From: Vibrio pelagius
GTDB lineage: Bacteria > Pseudomonadota > Gammaproteobacteria > Enterobacterales > Vibrionaceae
Assembly (NCBI RefSeq): GCF_024347575.1
Contig: NZ_AP025503.1
Coordinates: 1,054,001-1,118,000, forward strand
DNA: 64,000 nucleotides
Reading direction: 5' to 3'
Shown here piece by piece: positions 26,753 through 36,435 of the stretch. The number at the start of each line of letters is the position of its first letter. The first letter of the stretch is position 1. A program made the translations under genes and the position numbers. Below the pieces are notes generated by a model. It made no database searches. It saw only the letters and a program-made list of their open reading frames with translations, and was not told the origin of the DNA.

Positions 26753-27250
26753 AATGATTCGCTTATTTAATCCATTTTTCTAATTATAGAAACACCCTGA
26801 ATGGGATGAGCGAGATTCTACGTTTTATAAAATAAAATGTGTGACTTCAATGAGATAATTGTTAGTTAACTCACTGATTAAATGGGTGAACGCTGAACCT
26901 TTTTCTATTATTAACGTATTAGGGTGTGTTGATCTTTCGAGCTGGTTTTTGCAGCGAGTTGCTGGGTATTTATACAAGGCAGAGGCTTTGATGTGTAGCT
27001 AGCCTACATGAGAAGCCGATAACGCAGTAGAAATGACCAGCAAACGCTGCCCGAAGGGTTCGAGCTGGGCGCCCCCGCAAAAAGCGTTTTACTCTTTGTT
27101 GAGGGAGATTTGCTTAGAATGACTAGGCTACTTCTCCCTCGCCGCGATTAAAACGCTTTTGACTAGGCGTCCCCATCCGAACAAAATTCAACCACGAAAG
27201 GTCAACACACCCTAGTTGCTTGTCGTTGATGCATTTAAAAAGGATTAAGA
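26753..27250. other. Intergenic region holding a 291-bp MITE-like element
   Basis: 498 bp between the divergent amidohydrolase and lipocalin genes. The first 167 bp are AT-rich promoter-like DNA, the next 291 bp are the TA-flanked element, and only 38 bp separate that element from the lipocalin start. No gene seen. Confidence 0.7.
26922..27212. mobile_element. 291-bp MITE-like element with TA flanks
   Basis: Terminal inverted repeats of 18 bp (GGGTGTGTTGATCTTTCG; the right end inverted reads GGGTGTGTTGACCTTTCG) match at 17 of 18 bases. Each end is flanked directly by TA, as expected for target-site duplication by an IS630/Tc1-type transposase. Internally there is another inverted pair around AAAGCGTTTTA and TTAAAACGCTTT. 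No transposase is encoded, so it would be moved in trans. Confidence 0.82.
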
Positions 27251-27775
27251 ATGAAAAGATTTTTGTTGCTGATGTCGGTGGTGTTTTTGGGAGGCTGTCT
27301 GGGTATGCCTCAGTCGGTGAAACCGGTGAATGAATTCCAATTAGATAGTTATCTAGGTACATGGTACGAGGTTGCCCGTTTGGATCATTCGTTTGAAAGA
27401 GGACTGAGCAATATCAGCGCTCAATACTCATTGCGTGACGATGGTGGCGTGAAAGTGATTAATCGTGGCTACTCAATAGAGAAGGGCGAGTGGAAAGAAG
27501 CGGAAGGCAAAGCGTATTTCGTGGAAGGGAGTGACCAAGGTTATCTGAAAGTATCGTTTTTTGGTCCGTTTTACGGCTCTTATGTGGTGTTTGAGTTAGA
27601 TAAACAGGGTTACCAATATGCGTTTGTCTCTGGTCCTGACACGGATTACTTATGGTTGCTGTCTAGAACGCCACAAGTCGCTCCCGAGGTATTAGAGAAG
27701 TTTAAGCAGATGTCGAAAGAGCGTGGTTTTAATACCGATGAACTGATTTACGTCACCCATGACGCGATTAACTAA
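27251..27775 (+). CDS. blc: Bacterial lipocalin (Blc)
   Basis: A 174-residue outer-membrane lipoprotein: signal peptide and lipobox (FLGGCLGM), lipocalin motif LDSYLGTWYEVARLDHSFERG (about 33-53), GGVKVINRGY, and the second conserved region around YAFVSGPDTDYLWLLSRTP. Blc binds fatty acids or lysophospholipids and is thought to help maintain the membrane under stress. The promoter must lie within or across the MITE-like element that ends 38 bp upstream. Confidence 0.93.
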   Translation: MKRFLLLMSVVFLGGCLGMPQSVKPVNEFQLDSYLGTWYEVARLDHSFERGLSNISAQYSLRDDGGVKVINRGYSIEKGEWKEAEGKAYFVEGSDQGYLKVSFFGPFYGSYVVFELDKQGYQYAFVSGPDTDYLWLLSRTPQVAPEVLEKFKQMSKERGFNTDELIYVTHDAIN

Positions 27776-27852
27776 AGAGCGCAGGGGCACTCCATCTAAA
27801 GGTTACAAAGGTGTCCCTGAAAGCAGTATGCAGGGGGCTGATTAGCATTACC

Positions 27853-28467
27853 TTAGCGGTTCTGATTACCATTCAAGAACAGGGCAACACATTCGCGAGT
27901 GTAGTTCAGCCTTTCTTCCTTAGATTCGCCGCTGTCGTGCCCGAAGAATGACCAGTACGCGGACTTGCCATGAAACATCAGCAGTAACTGACGAGCAGCA
28001 ATGATGGCTGAGCTAGAGGTCGACAACGTTAGATCTGCAGAGTCGATTTTCGCCTGTAGATAATCAGCCAGTAGCTTGGTGGTCTTTTGAGGCCCCGTTT
28101 CCAGATAGATTGAGGCGATCTCTGGGTGGGTGCTGGATTGACTGACAGCGTTCTGAAAGGTTTGTCGTGACTGCTCATCTAACAGCAAATCTTGAAACTT
28201 CACCCCAAACTTTACTAATTCATCTTCCAACGTGGCATTCATATCAAAAGCATCGGGGCTGAGTTCTCGCTCGGCGCATTTGGTCTGCATACATGTTTCA
28301 AAAAGTACGTCTTTGTTCTTGAAATGAGAGTAAACAGTCTGCTTCGATACATTAGCGGCTTTGGCTATCTGATCCATATTGATCTTGTAGCCGTACTCAG
28401 AGAAAAGCTCACTTGCTGCAGTTAAAATTTGCGATCTCTTCTGTTCACTTTTAATGATTTTAGTCAC
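27853..28467 (-). CDS. TetR-family transcriptional repressor of the RND operon
   Basis: A 204-residue regulator with an N-terminal TetR HTH (about 12-58; ILTAASELFSEYGYKINMDQ, IAKAANVSKQTVYSHFKNKD) and a helical ligand domain. The start codon is GTG at 28467. It is divergent from an RND efflux operon with a near-ideal palindrome in the spacer, so it very probably represses that operon and responds to a drug-like ligand. Confidence 0.93.
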   Translation of the reverse strand: MTKIIKSEQKRSQILTAASELFSEYGYKINMDQIAKAANVSKQTVYSHFKNKDVLFETCMQTKCAERELSPDAFDMNATLEDELVKFGVKFQDLLLDEQSRQTFQNAVSQSSTHPEIASIYLETGPQKTTKLLADYLQAKIDSADLTLSTSSSAIIAARQLLLMFHGKSAYWSFFGHDSGESKEERLNYTRECVALFLNGNQNR

Positions 28468-28602
28468 GTCTGTCTTCTCGTTGGTTCGATATTAGCCAGT
28501 CTTTGGCGTGCAAAATGCGGCGTCATTTGTCACAGGGTAAGCATTATGCTTTTTGTGACACTTTTATCAATCAATAACGATGAAACCTATTTTTAACACA
28601 AT

Positions 28603-28623
28603 CAAACTAGACAGTCTAGTTTG
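28603..28623. promoter_or_regulatory. TetR-type operator palindrome
   Basis: A perfect 21-bp dyad: arms CAAACTAGAC and GTCTAGTTTG around one central A, located 52 bp before the membrane-fusion-protein start and 136 bp from the tetR-type start. Its size and form suit a TetR dimer. Confidence 0.85.
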
Positions 28624-28674
28624 GTTTGGTTAGTCTAAAAATAGGACAACGACATACTGCACAGGAACAGTATT

Positions 28675-29763
28675 ATGTATAAATTGATGAAGAGCAGCGC
28701 AGTCGCTGTCGCGCTTTCTACTCTTCTTGTAGGATGCGGTGAAACAACGCAAGCACAGCCAGCCGCTGAGCCAACTATTCTTACGGTTGAAACACTCGTC
28801 TTGGCGCAGTCGGACGCTTACGCGGTGCAACGTGAATATGTCGGTGTGGTAAGAGCGGGTCAGCAAGCCAATCTTGGCTTCGAATTGGCGGGCAAGGTAG
28901 AAGAGATCATGGTTGATGTTGGTGACAGAGTCACAAAAGGCCAGCCTCTGATTCGTTTAGATACCCAGTTGCTAGAAACAGAACTTAGCCAACTCAAAGC
29001 ACAAGCTGAAGAAGTCAAAGCTCAGTTGAATTTAGTGGCCGCGAACCTAAAGCGTCAGCGTTCATTGAAAGCAAAGGGCTTTAGTGCGGAGGCCGAAATA
29101 GACTCGCTAACCAGTGAGCAGCGCGTTCTTCAAGCCAACCTGTTACGCATTGATGCTTCATTGAAAGCCAACGATCTGCGACTGATTAAGTCGACAATTC
29201 TCGCCCCGTACTCTGGAACTATAGCCACCCGTTTTGTTTCTCTGGGTGATGTGGTCAATGTAGGTAACCCGACACTGACGTTACTCGCTTCTGAGGGCAA
29301 AGAGGCTTTTATTGGCATTCCTGCGCATCAAGTGCAGAAAGTGACGTCATTGTCACAACCTCATATACGTGTCGGTGGTGAGTCTTACGATGTGCGCCTC
29401 CTTAATCCGGGTGCGATGGTTGATACTCAATCTCGAAGCGTTGGGCTGCGTTATCTTTTTCCTGAACAAGCCTCTGTGCTAGAAGGTCAATTGGCTTACC
29501 TTCAATTTGAAGAGAGTATTGATGACCAAGGTTTTTGGATTCCATTAACGGGTTTGATTGATGGCTTGCGCGGAGTGTGGAATGTATTCGTGATTGGTGA
29601 GGATAACCAAGTCGAGCGACGCAGCGTACAAGTGTTGTTTGCCAATAACCAACAAGCTTACGTAACGGGTGCCATTAGTGAAGGTGAACAGGTTATCGCA
29701 AGTGGTCTTCATCGTTTGGTTCCGGGACAGACCGTGAGTCCTCTCCAACTGGCGTCTAAGTAG
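28675..29763 (+). CDS. RND efflux periplasmic adaptor (membrane fusion protein)
   Basis: A 362-residue lipoprotein (lipobox TLLVGCGE) with HlyD/AcrA architecture: a first lipoyl half (GFELAGKVEEIMVDVGDRVT), alpha-helical hairpin (about 100-150, rich in Q, A, L and K), second lipoyl half (STILAPYSGTIATRFVSLGD) and beta-barrel/MP domains. It links the inner-membrane RND pump to an outer-membrane channel. The RND gene follows seven bases after its stop; no outer-membrane channel gene is present, so a TolC-like protein elsewhere would be used. Confidence 0.93.
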   Translation: MYKLMKSSAVAVALSTLLVGCGETTQAQPAAEPTILTVETLVLAQSDAYAVQREYVGVVRAGQQANLGFELAGKVEEIMVDVGDRVTKGQPLIRLDTQLLETELSQLKAQAEEVKAQLNLVAANLKRQRSLKAKGFSAEAEIDSLTSEQRVLQANLLRIDASLKANDLRLIKSTILAPYSGTIATRFVSLGDVVNVGNPTLTLLASEGKEAFIGIPAHQVQKVTSLSQPHIRVGGESYDVRLLNPGAMVDTQSRSVGLRYLFPEQASVLEGQLAYLQFEESIDDQGFWIPLTGLIDGLRGVWNVFVIGEDNQVERRSVQVLFANNQQAYVTGAISEGEQVIASGLHRLVPGQTVSPLQLASK

Positions 29764-29770
29764 GTTGCCC

Positions 29771-32700
29771 ATGAAGATCATTGAGACGATTTCCAATACG
29801 CGACTGCTTATCTTAATGACGGCGTTGTTGATGGTGAGTGGTATCTCCGCTTTCATGACTCTGCCGCGCGCAGAAGATCCAGTCATCATCAACCGCTACG
29901 CTAACATCACCACTAGCTTCCCAGGAGCGAGCGCAGAGAGAGTCGAAACCTTAGTGACTGAGGTTATCGAGAACAAACTGCGTGAGTTAAGTGAGGTGAA
30001 GCTAGTCAGCTCAACCTCTCGCCCTAGTGTGTCGATTGTGACACTTGAGCTGGACGATACCATCACAGAGCCTGAACCAGTTTGGTCACAAGCGCGAGAC
30101 AAGTTGTCCGACGTTGAACCGCTTCTTCCTGCTGGTGCACAGTCACCGGATTTAGATAGTGACCACACTTACGCGTTTACCACTATTACCGCGTTAACCT
30201 GGGCAGGAGCAGGAGAGCCTGATCGCTTAACTCTAGGGCGTTATGCCAAAGAGCTTGCCAAACGTTTGAGAACCTTGTCGGGTACTGAGTTCGTTGATGA
30301 ATACGGTATGCCACAAGAAGAGATTCAAATTAACTTGCGTACTGCCGATGCTGCTGCGCTCGGTCGTTCAAGTGTCAATATTGCTGAATCTCTAGAAGGG
30401 GCTGATGCTAAGAACTCGGCTGGCGAGTTAGTGAGTTCGTACTCTCGTTTTGGGTTGGAGATTGAGTCGGAGTTAGATTCTATTGAGCGCATCAAGCAAG
30501 TGCCAATTGCAACCGATGCCAATGGCCACATCGTTCGCCTTGAAGATATCGCATCGGTATCGCGAGGTGAAAAAACGCCACAAGACCAGATCGCGATTAT
30601 CGATGGCGAGCCGGGTGTAATTGTTGCTGCGCGCATGCACCCAGACCTACGTGTCGATAATTGGACATCACGCGCCAATGCGGTGATTGAGAAGTTTGAG
30701 CAAGAGCTACCGAGCAATGTTCACGTTAACGTGCTCTTTAATCAGCAAGGTTATACAGAGACACGTCTAAACGATCTCGGCGAAAGCTTGTTGATCGGTT
30801 TTGTTCTTATCTTGATTGTTCTGTTTGTCACCCTTGGTGTTCGTGCCGCAATCTTGGTCGCTATCTCGCTGCCTTTAACGTCTTTGCTCACGCTTTCCAT
30901 CATGAAAATGACTGGTGTACCTATCAACCAGATGTCGGTGACGGGCTTGATTGTGGCACTCGGGATTATGGTAGATAACGCGGTAGTGATGGTGGATACC
31001 ATTCAAGCGTATCGACTTAAAGGTCAACATCGAGCTGAAGCGACCATGAATGCATTGAAGCATTTATGGGTGCCGCTATTGGGTTCAACACTAACCACAG
31101 TATTGGCATTCGCGCCGATCATTCTGATGCCGGGTGCTTCTGGTGAATTTGTGGGCGGCATTGCGATTACGGTGTCGTTCTCACTGATCGGCTCATATGT
31201 GATTTCTCATACTCTGATCGCTGGTCTCGCAACTCGATTACTGCCGAAGCAGTTAAGCGATGTTGATAAGCGAGGAGAACATCATTGGTACATGACGGGG
31301 CTTCGTATTCCTGCATTAACTCGTTGGTTCTCGTCATCGGTGCGTTTTGGTGCTACCCATCCCATCATCACTATTGCCCTAGTTCTTTTGGTGCCGTTTA
31401 CCGGCTACTGGAGTATGTCTCAGCTTACTGAGCAGTTCTTCCCACCATCAGACCGAGATATGTTTGAGATTCAGGTTTACATGCCGCCTCAAGCAAGTGT
31501 TTACGCGACTAAGCAAACCTCGGAACGAATTGATGAAATCATCCATCGCTACTCTGAGGTTGAACGTATCGATTGGTTGGTGGGTGCGAACTTCCCATCG
31601 TTCTACTACAACCTTCAAGCAAGGCAAAATAATGCGCCTTACTTCTCTCAAGCAATGGTGAAAACGGGAGATTTTGTCCAAGCCAATGCCCTGATCCCTG
31701 AGTTGCAGAAGGTGTTAGATAAAGAGGTGCCTGAAGCTCAAATTCTGGTGCGTAAATTGAATCAAGGTCCTCCGTTCACGGCTCCCGTAGAACTGCGTGT
31801 ATACGGTGAGAACCTAGATACATTGAAAGCGATTGGTGAAGATGTTCGTCTTATCTTAGCGGGTGTTCCGCATGTGACGCACACTCGTGAAACACTGCAG
31901 CCGGGCACGCCAAAAGTGTGGCTCAAAGTGGATGAAGATACTGCCAAGCTAAATGGCATTTCATTGAATCAGTTTGCTGGGCTACTGCAAACCACGCTAA
32001 CTGGACGCGAGAGTGGTTCGGTTATTGAGGGAAGCGAATCGGTACCAATTCGTGTTCGCGTGGCTGATGATGCACGTGAAGATTTGACGCACCTAAGCAA
32101 TATCCGTTTGCCGATTAACTCAGAGGTTTATTCGACGGGGATTAATGTCTCGACTTTGGCTGAGCTGGAGTTAACAACCAGTCGCGGCGCAATTACTCGC
32201 CGTAACGGTCAGCGAGTGAATACGATTGAAGGCTACATTGAAGCGGGTGTTTTGCCACAAACTGTGCTCAACGAGTTCCAAAAGCGTTTAGAGAGCTACG
32301 AGATTCCATCAGGCTACACCATTGATTTTGGTGGTGAATCTGCCGAGCGTGACCACTCAGTGAATAGCTTGATCTCTAATGTAGCAGTCGTTGTTGTCTT
32401 GATGGTGTTGGTGGTCGTGATGTCCTTCAACTCATTCAGGCTAAGTACCATTATCTTCATGGTAGCAGCCTTGGCTGGTGGACTCGGTTTACTGTCGGTT
32501 TGGATATTTGGCTATCCGTTTGGTTTTACAGTGATCATAGCAATGCTGGGTATCGCAGGCCTTGCTATCAATGCTGCAATCGTGATTCTGACGGAATTGA
32601 AGCTAGACAAAGAGGCATCGTCGGGCAGTGTGGATGCAGTGGTGAACGCAGTCATGTCTTGTACTCGTCATATTAGCTCAACCACAATCACCACAGTCGG

Positions 32701-32872
32701 AGGCTTTATGCCGTTGATCATCGCTGGTGGCGGCTTCTGGCCTCCGTTTGCGGTCGCGATTGTTGGCGGTACTGTACTGACTACTTTAATCTCTTTCTAC
32801 TTCGTGCCAGTGGTGTTCCACCTAATGACGCGTAAGAAGGGGTTACATACCGCAGCCGTATTAGCGCATTAG
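29771..32872 (+). CDS. RND-family efflux transporter permease
   Basis: A 1033-residue inner-membrane pump of the AcrB/MexB superfamily: helix 1 at about 10-30, two large periplasmic loops, and helix 4 with the proton-relay Asp (VALGIMVDNAVVMVDTIQAY). TLTTVLAFAPIILMPG and the second-half IIAMLGIAGLAINAAIVILT also fit. The sequence PRAEDPVIINRYANI near the start resembles the less-studied proteobacterial RND subgroup rather than AcrB itself. The ATG at 29771 is preferred to an in-frame TTG two codons earlier. Substrates are unknown. Confidence 0.93.
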   Translation: MKIIETISNTRLLILMTALLMVSGISAFMTLPRAEDPVIINRYANITTSFPGASAERVETLVTEVIENKLRELSEVKLVSSTSRPSVSIVTLELDDTITEPEPVWSQARDKLSDVEPLLPAGAQSPDLDSDHTYAFTTITALTWAGAGEPDRLTLGRYAKELAKRLRTLSGTEFVDEYGMPQEEIQINLRTADAAALGRSSVNIAESLEGADAKNSAGELVSSYSRFGLEIESELDSIERIKQVPIATDANGHIVRLEDIASVSRGEKTPQDQIAIIDGEPGVIVAARMHPDLRVDNWTSRANAVIEKFEQELPSNVHVNVLFNQQGYTETRLNDLGESLLIGFVLILIVLFVTLGVRAAILVAISLPLTSLLTLSIMKMTGVPINQMSVTGLIVALGIMVDNAVVMVDTIQAYRLKGQHRAEATMNALKHLWVPLLGSTLTTVLAFAPIILMPGASGEFVGGIAITVSFSLIGSYVISHTLIAGLATRLLPKQLSDVDKRGEHHWYMTGLRIPALTRWFSSSVRFGATHPIITIALVLLVPFTGYWSMSQLTEQFFPPSDRDMFEIQVYMPPQASVYATKQTSERIDEIIHRYSEVERIDWLVGANFPSFYYNLQARQNNAPYFSQAMVKTGDFVQANALIPELQKVLDKEVPEAQILVRKLNQGPPFTAPVELRVYGENLDTLKAIGEDVRLILAGVPHVTHTRETLQPGTPKVWLKVDEDTAKLNGISLNQFAGLLQTTLTGRESGSVIEGSESVPIRVRVADDAREDLTHLSNIRLPINSEVYSTGINVSTLAELELTTSRGAITRRNGQRVNTIEGYIEAGVLPQTVLNEFQKRLESYEIPSGYTIDFGGESAERDHSVNSLISNVAVVVVLMVLVVVMSFNSFRLSTIIFMVAALAGGLGLLSVWIFGYPFGFTVIIAMLGIAGLAINAAIVILTELKLDKEASSGSVDAVVNAVMSCTRHISSTTITTVGGFMPLIIAGGGFWPPFAVAIVGGTVLTTLISFYFVPVVFHLMTRKKGLHTAAVLAH

Positions 32873-32903
32873 TTTCCCAAATAATTCAGAAAACCGAGTA
32901 AAG

Positions 32904-32936
32904 AAAAGGTGAGGCCAAAAGAGCCTCACCTTTTTT
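32904..32936 (+). terminator. Intrinsic terminator of the RND operon
   Basis: Stem AAAAGGTGAGGC / GCCTCACCTTTT, 7-base loop, T6 tail, 32 bp after the RND stop. Confidence 0.92.
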
Positions 32937-33095
32937 GTCTCTAATTGTTCACTCATTTACGATAACAAAAAATTATTAGGTTGATAGCTAATGATAATTT
33001 CACGTCTTTAGGTTCATTTCGTAACATTCACCTTAAGAAATGGCGAGTGCCAATGATTTTTTCTGCGATTACGCAGAGCCCAATAAGGTGAAATT

Positions 33096-33476
33096 ATGAA
33101 GTTCCTACATACTATGATTCGCGTCGCTGACCTAGATAAGTCGATTGAGTTCTACACAAAAGTGTTGGGCATGAAAGAGTTAGAGCGTCACGAAAATCAG
33201 GAATATCGCTACACACTTGTGTTTGTTGGTTATGAGCAGGGCGGTACAACCATCGAGCTGACTTGTAACTGGGATACCAACGAGTACGAGATGGGCAATG
33301 CCTTTGGTCACCTAGCACTAGGCGTTGAAGATATCTATTCGGCATGCGCTGACATTAAAGCTCTGGGTGGCAATGTTTCCCGTGAGCCAGGTCCAGTTCT
33401 TGGTGGCACAACGCATATCGCGTTTGTTAAAGATCCTGATGGCTACGCTATCGAACTTATCCAACTAGAAAAATAA
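33096..33476 (+). CDS. gloA: Lactoylglutathione lyase (glyoxalase I)
   Basis: A 126-residue enzyme that isomerises the methylglyoxal-glutathione hemithioacetal to S-lactoylglutathione. Metal ligands are His5, Glu54, His72 and Glu120, at the spacing found in E. coli Glo[23 protein letters not shown] and [17 protein letters not shown] are typical. It lies 13 bp before an Old Yellow Enzyme gene, recalling the E. coli nemRA-gloA electrophile-response unit. It is shorter than the usual GloA and may be a second paralog. Confidence 0.93.
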   Translation: MKFLHTMIRVADLDKSIEFYTKVLGMKELERHENQEYRYTLVFVGYEQGGTTIELTCNWDTNEYEMGNAFGHLALGVEDIYSACADIKALGGNVSREPGPVLGGTTHIAFVKDPDGYAIELIQLEK

Positions 33477-33489
33477 TAAGGGCAGAAAA

Positions 33490-34587
33490 ATGAAAGACGC
33501 ACTATTTCAACCAATTCAATTAGGTTCATTGACTCTAGCAAACCGTATTGTGATGCCTCCGATGACTCGCTCTCGTGCAACACAGCCGGGTAACATTGCG
33601 AACGATATGATGGCTGAATATTACGCGCAGCGTGCTTCTGCGGGTCTTATTATTGCTGAAGGTACTCAGATTTCTGCAATGGGCCAAGGCTACGCTTGGA
33701 CTCCGGGTATTTATACTCAAGAGCAAATCGCTGGCTGGAAAAAGGTGACTGATGCAGTACACCAGAAAGGCGGTAAGATTTTCGCACAGTTATGGCACGT
33801 AGGCCGTGTAACGCACCCAGACAACATTGGCGGTGAACAACCAATTTCATCATCGGCACTGAAAGCGGAAAACGTGAAAGTATTTATTGATAATGGTACC
33901 GACGAGCCGGGTTTTGTTGACGTGGTTGAACCGCGCGAAATGACCAAAGATGACATTAAAATAGTGATCGAACAGTACCGCCAAGCAGCGCTGAATGCGA
34001 TTGAAGCCGGTTTTGATGGTATTGAACTTCATGCGGCGAACGGTTACCTAGTAAACCAGTTCATTGATTCTGAAGCGAATAACCGTACAGATGAATACGG
34101 TGGTTCTATTGAAAACCGTCTGCGTTTCTTAGGTGAAGTGGTTGAAGCTATGGTTGATGCCATTGGCGCTGAGCGTGTTGGTGTTCGCCTTGCGCCATTC
34201 ACATCATTGAATGGTACGGTTGATGCGACTCCTGTAGAGACTTACACAGCGGCTGCTGCTCTACTTAACCTATACAACATCGTTTACCTACATATCGCAG
34301 AGGTCGATTGGGATGATGCACCAGAAACGCCAAAAGCATTCAAAACAGCGGTGCGTGAAGCGTATCAAGGTGTATTGATTTGGGCTGGTCGTTACAACAG
34401 TGAACGTGGTGAAGAAGCGTTGGCAGAAGGTACTGCGGATATGATCGGTTTTGGTCGTCCATTTGTTGCGAACCCAGATTTACCAGCACGTATTCAACAT
34501 GGTTACCCGCTAGCAGCGCACGATCCTAACACTCTGTTTGGTGGTGCTGAAAAAGGTCTAACGGATTATCCAGAATATACTGCCTAA
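33490..34587 (+). CDS. nemA: Old Yellow Enzyme family alkene reductase (NemA)
   Basis: A 365-residue flavin-dependent reductase. It has the opening LFQPIQLGSLTLANRIVMPPMTRSRA, substrate-binding HAANGY (equivalent to the OYE His-x-x-Asn-x-Tyr site), and FMN-phosphate segment WAGRYNSERGEEAL ... GFGRPFVANPDLP. NemA reduces N-ethylmaleimide, activated alkenes and nitroesters with NADPH. Second gene of a gloA-nemA unit ending at a good terminator. No nemR-type repressor is adjacent. Confidence 0.94.
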   Translation: MKDALFQPIQLGSLTLANRIVMPPMTRSRATQPGNIANDMMAEYYAQRASAGLIIAEGTQISAMGQGYAWTPGIYTQEQIAGWKKVTDAVHQKGGKIFAQLWHVGRVTHPDNIGGEQPISSSALKAENVKVFIDNGTDEPGFVDVVEPREMTKDDIKIVIEQYRQAALNAIEAGFDGIELHAANGYLVNQFIDSEANNRTDEYGGSIENRLRFLGEVVEAMVDAIGAERVGVRLAPFTSLNGTVDATPVETYTAAAALLNLYNIVYLHIAEVDWDDAPETPKAFKTAVREAYQGVLIWAGRYNSERGEEALAEGTADMIGFGRPFVANPDLPARIQHGYPLAAHDPNTLFGGAEKGLTDYPEYTA

Positions 34588-34626
34588 TCAATAAAGTAGC
34601 TTTATACTGTTTTACTTTGTAAATTA

Positions 34627-34657
34627 GCAACCTTGCTTATGTGAGGTTGCTTTTTTT
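34627..34657 (+). terminator. Intrinsic terminator of gloA-nemA
   Basis: Stem GCAACCT / AGGTTGC with a 10-base loop, then T7. Confidence 0.9.
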
Positions 34658-34707
34658 GTTCTGGCTCAGGTATTTGTTAATCTGAGCAAGCTCTAGGGTT
34701 CGGATTT

Positions 34708-35571
34708 ATGAAACTAAAAACACTCGGTGGTGAAGCTTATCTATTAGGTGCAACGCTATTAGCAGCAGTCGGATGGATTGCATCAAAGCTGGTAGTACTG
34801 GAGATGCCTGGCCCATTGTTCATCGGTGTTCGCTTTTTTATAGCTAGTTTGATTCTTCTACCATTCTGTTTTCGTTTGATTCGTCAATTGAGTTGGCCTC
34901 AATTGTTGGGGATAGCGGGTGTCGGTCTGATTCTATCGGGCTCACTGCAGTTGTGGGTATACGCCGTCTCAATTACTGATAGCCTGTCTGAAGGGGCATT
35001 CATTACCAGCCTCGCGATGATCATTGCGCCGTTCGTTTCTTGGCTTATTTTCCGTGTGAAGCCAAATCGTGCATTCTGGTTATCGTTTCCTATCTCAATC
35101 ATCGGCATGTTACTGCTCACGCTCACTAATGGCTGGGCGTTTGAAGAGAGCCAAATCTACTTTCTACTCGCTTCAATCATGCTGTCACTGCATTTTGTCA
35201 TGAACAAACGAGTGACGAACAATGTTAAGCCTATCGCTTCGATATGTATTCAGCTGTTTATGGTGGGTATCAGCGGAATGGCATTTGCTGCAATGACGGG
35301 GCAGCCTGAATTCGAAATTACCAGTTCGTTGGTTTTCTGGTTTACGGTGTCTGCGGTGGTAGCGACAGCGATTCGTTACTTGCTACAAACGGTAGGGCAA
35401 CACTCAGTGAACATGGAAGTTGCCGCGCTTATTATGATCCTTGAACCTGTATGGACATTGATCTTAAGCGTGACCATGCTGGGTGAAACGGTTGAACTAC
35501 AAAAGCTTGCTGGCGGTGCGGTGATTATTGGCGCACTGTTTTGCTATATTCGCTTGTCGAGAAAGGGGTAA
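34708..35571 (+). CDS. DMT-family (EamA) transporter
   Basis: A 287-residue inner-membrane protein with about ten helices in two EamA repeats (about 10-135 and 148-283). It shows the family pattern PGPLFIGVRFFIASLILLPF early and ALIMILEPVWTLILSVTMLGE late. Substrate unknown. It is a single gene, convergent with ppiB. Confidence 0.88.
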   Translation: MKLKTLGGEAYLLGATLLAAVGWIASKLVVLEMPGPLFIGVRFFIASLILLPFCFRLIRQLSWPQLLGIAGVGLILSGSLQLWVYAVSITDSLSEGAFITSLAMIIAPFVSWLIFRVKPNRAFWLSFPISIIGMLLLTLTNGWAFEESQIYFLLASIMLSLHFVMNKRVTNNVKPIASICIQLFMVGISGMAFAAMTGQPEFEITSSLVFWFTVSAVVATAIRYLLQTVGQHSVNMEVAALIMILEPVWTLILSVTMLGETVELQKLAGGAVIIGALFCYIRLSRKG

Positions 35572-35631
35572 TCCACCCCCGCTTGGTAACATCCAAAGCA
35601 GGGGCATCAGGGCTACCGGAAAGCGTCAGCC

Positions 35632-36126
35632 TTATTGCTTAACGGTTACTTTTGAAATGACGATATCTTCACAGGGTACATCTTCATGTCCCCAGCGTGT
35701 CGTTGTTGGCGCAACACCAATTTTCTCTACAACATCCATACCAGCGATGACTTTACCAAACACGGCGTAGCCCCAACCTGCATTGGTGGTTGCTGTGTGA
35801 TCAAGAAAATCATTATTGTCGAGGTTGATAAAGAACTGAGCCGTCGCTGAGTGTGGAGCATCAGTGCGCGCCATTGCAATTGAACCTACGACGTTTTTTA
35901 AACCACGGTTTGCTTCGTTGACGATAGGTGCTCGTGTTGGTTTTTCGGTCATATCAATGGTGTGACCGCCGCCTTGGATCATAAAACCTTCAATCACTCG
36001 GTGAAAAGTTGTTCCTTTATAAAAGCCGTCTTCGCAGTACTTCAGAAAGTTCTTAGAAGTCACTGGCGCTTTATCAAAGTTCAGTTCTATTTCGATATCA
36101 CCAAAGTTGGTCGTTAAAATGATCAT
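35632..36126 (-). CDS. ppiB: Peptidyl-prolyl cis-trans isomerase B (cyclophilin)
   Basis: A 164-residue cytosolic cyclophilin, the same length as E. coli PpiB. The catalytic region reads [16 protein letters not shown] (catalytic Arg), then [19 protein letters not shown] and the [19 protein letters not shown] segment. The longest frame begins 48 codons upstream, but the ATG at 36126 starts exactly at the conserved [15 protein letters not shown]. Confidence 0.95.
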   Translation of the reverse strand: MIILTTNFGDIEIELNFDKAPVTSKNFLKYCEDGFYKGTTFHRVIEGFMIQGGGHTIDMTEKPTRAPIVNEANRGLKNVVGSIAMARTDAPHSATAQFFINLDNNDFLDHTATTNAGWGYAVFGKVIAGMDVVEKIGVAPTTTRWGHEDVPCEDIVISKVTVKQ

Positions 36127-36435
36127 AGAGTTACTCGTTATATTGGTAGTGCTAGATAAATGATGAGAGGAAGTATACGTGAACCATGCAGAACAGCCAG
36201 CAGTGTAATGATGTGTTCGAGGTTTCACGTTTCTGTTTGTTCGGTATTTTTGAACAGTTATGAAAAACACAACTTAATCTTAAATTAGCACTCCGTTCTA
36301 TTGTTTTTCTCTAACTGGTTTGTTTTTTTGTATCAAGGATGGTGTTGTAACGCTTTGCATGACTGCTTGGGTAGTATAGAGTCGAAACAGGTTTCTTATT
36401 TTTTTAGTTGTTAGAGAGAAGAGAATTAGACATCA
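36127..36435. other. Divergent promoter region between ppiB and ybiB-like genes
   Basis: 309 bp of AT-rich DNA with no supported gene or RNA. It should carry both promoters. An open frame extending ppiB upstream through this region has no conserved content. Confidence 0.45.

Noticed and set aside
30325..30717. 130-codon minus-strand frame inside the RND pump
   Set aside because: Shadow frame; serine/arginine-rich and without family features.
32970..33010. Fur-box-like sequence (TAATGATAAT) before gloA
   Set aside because: Only about half of the Fur consensus matches, and there is no iron-related gene nearby.
36127..36270. N-terminal extension of ppiB
   Set aside because: The 48 extra codons have no conserved content, and the internal ATG gives the exact family length.
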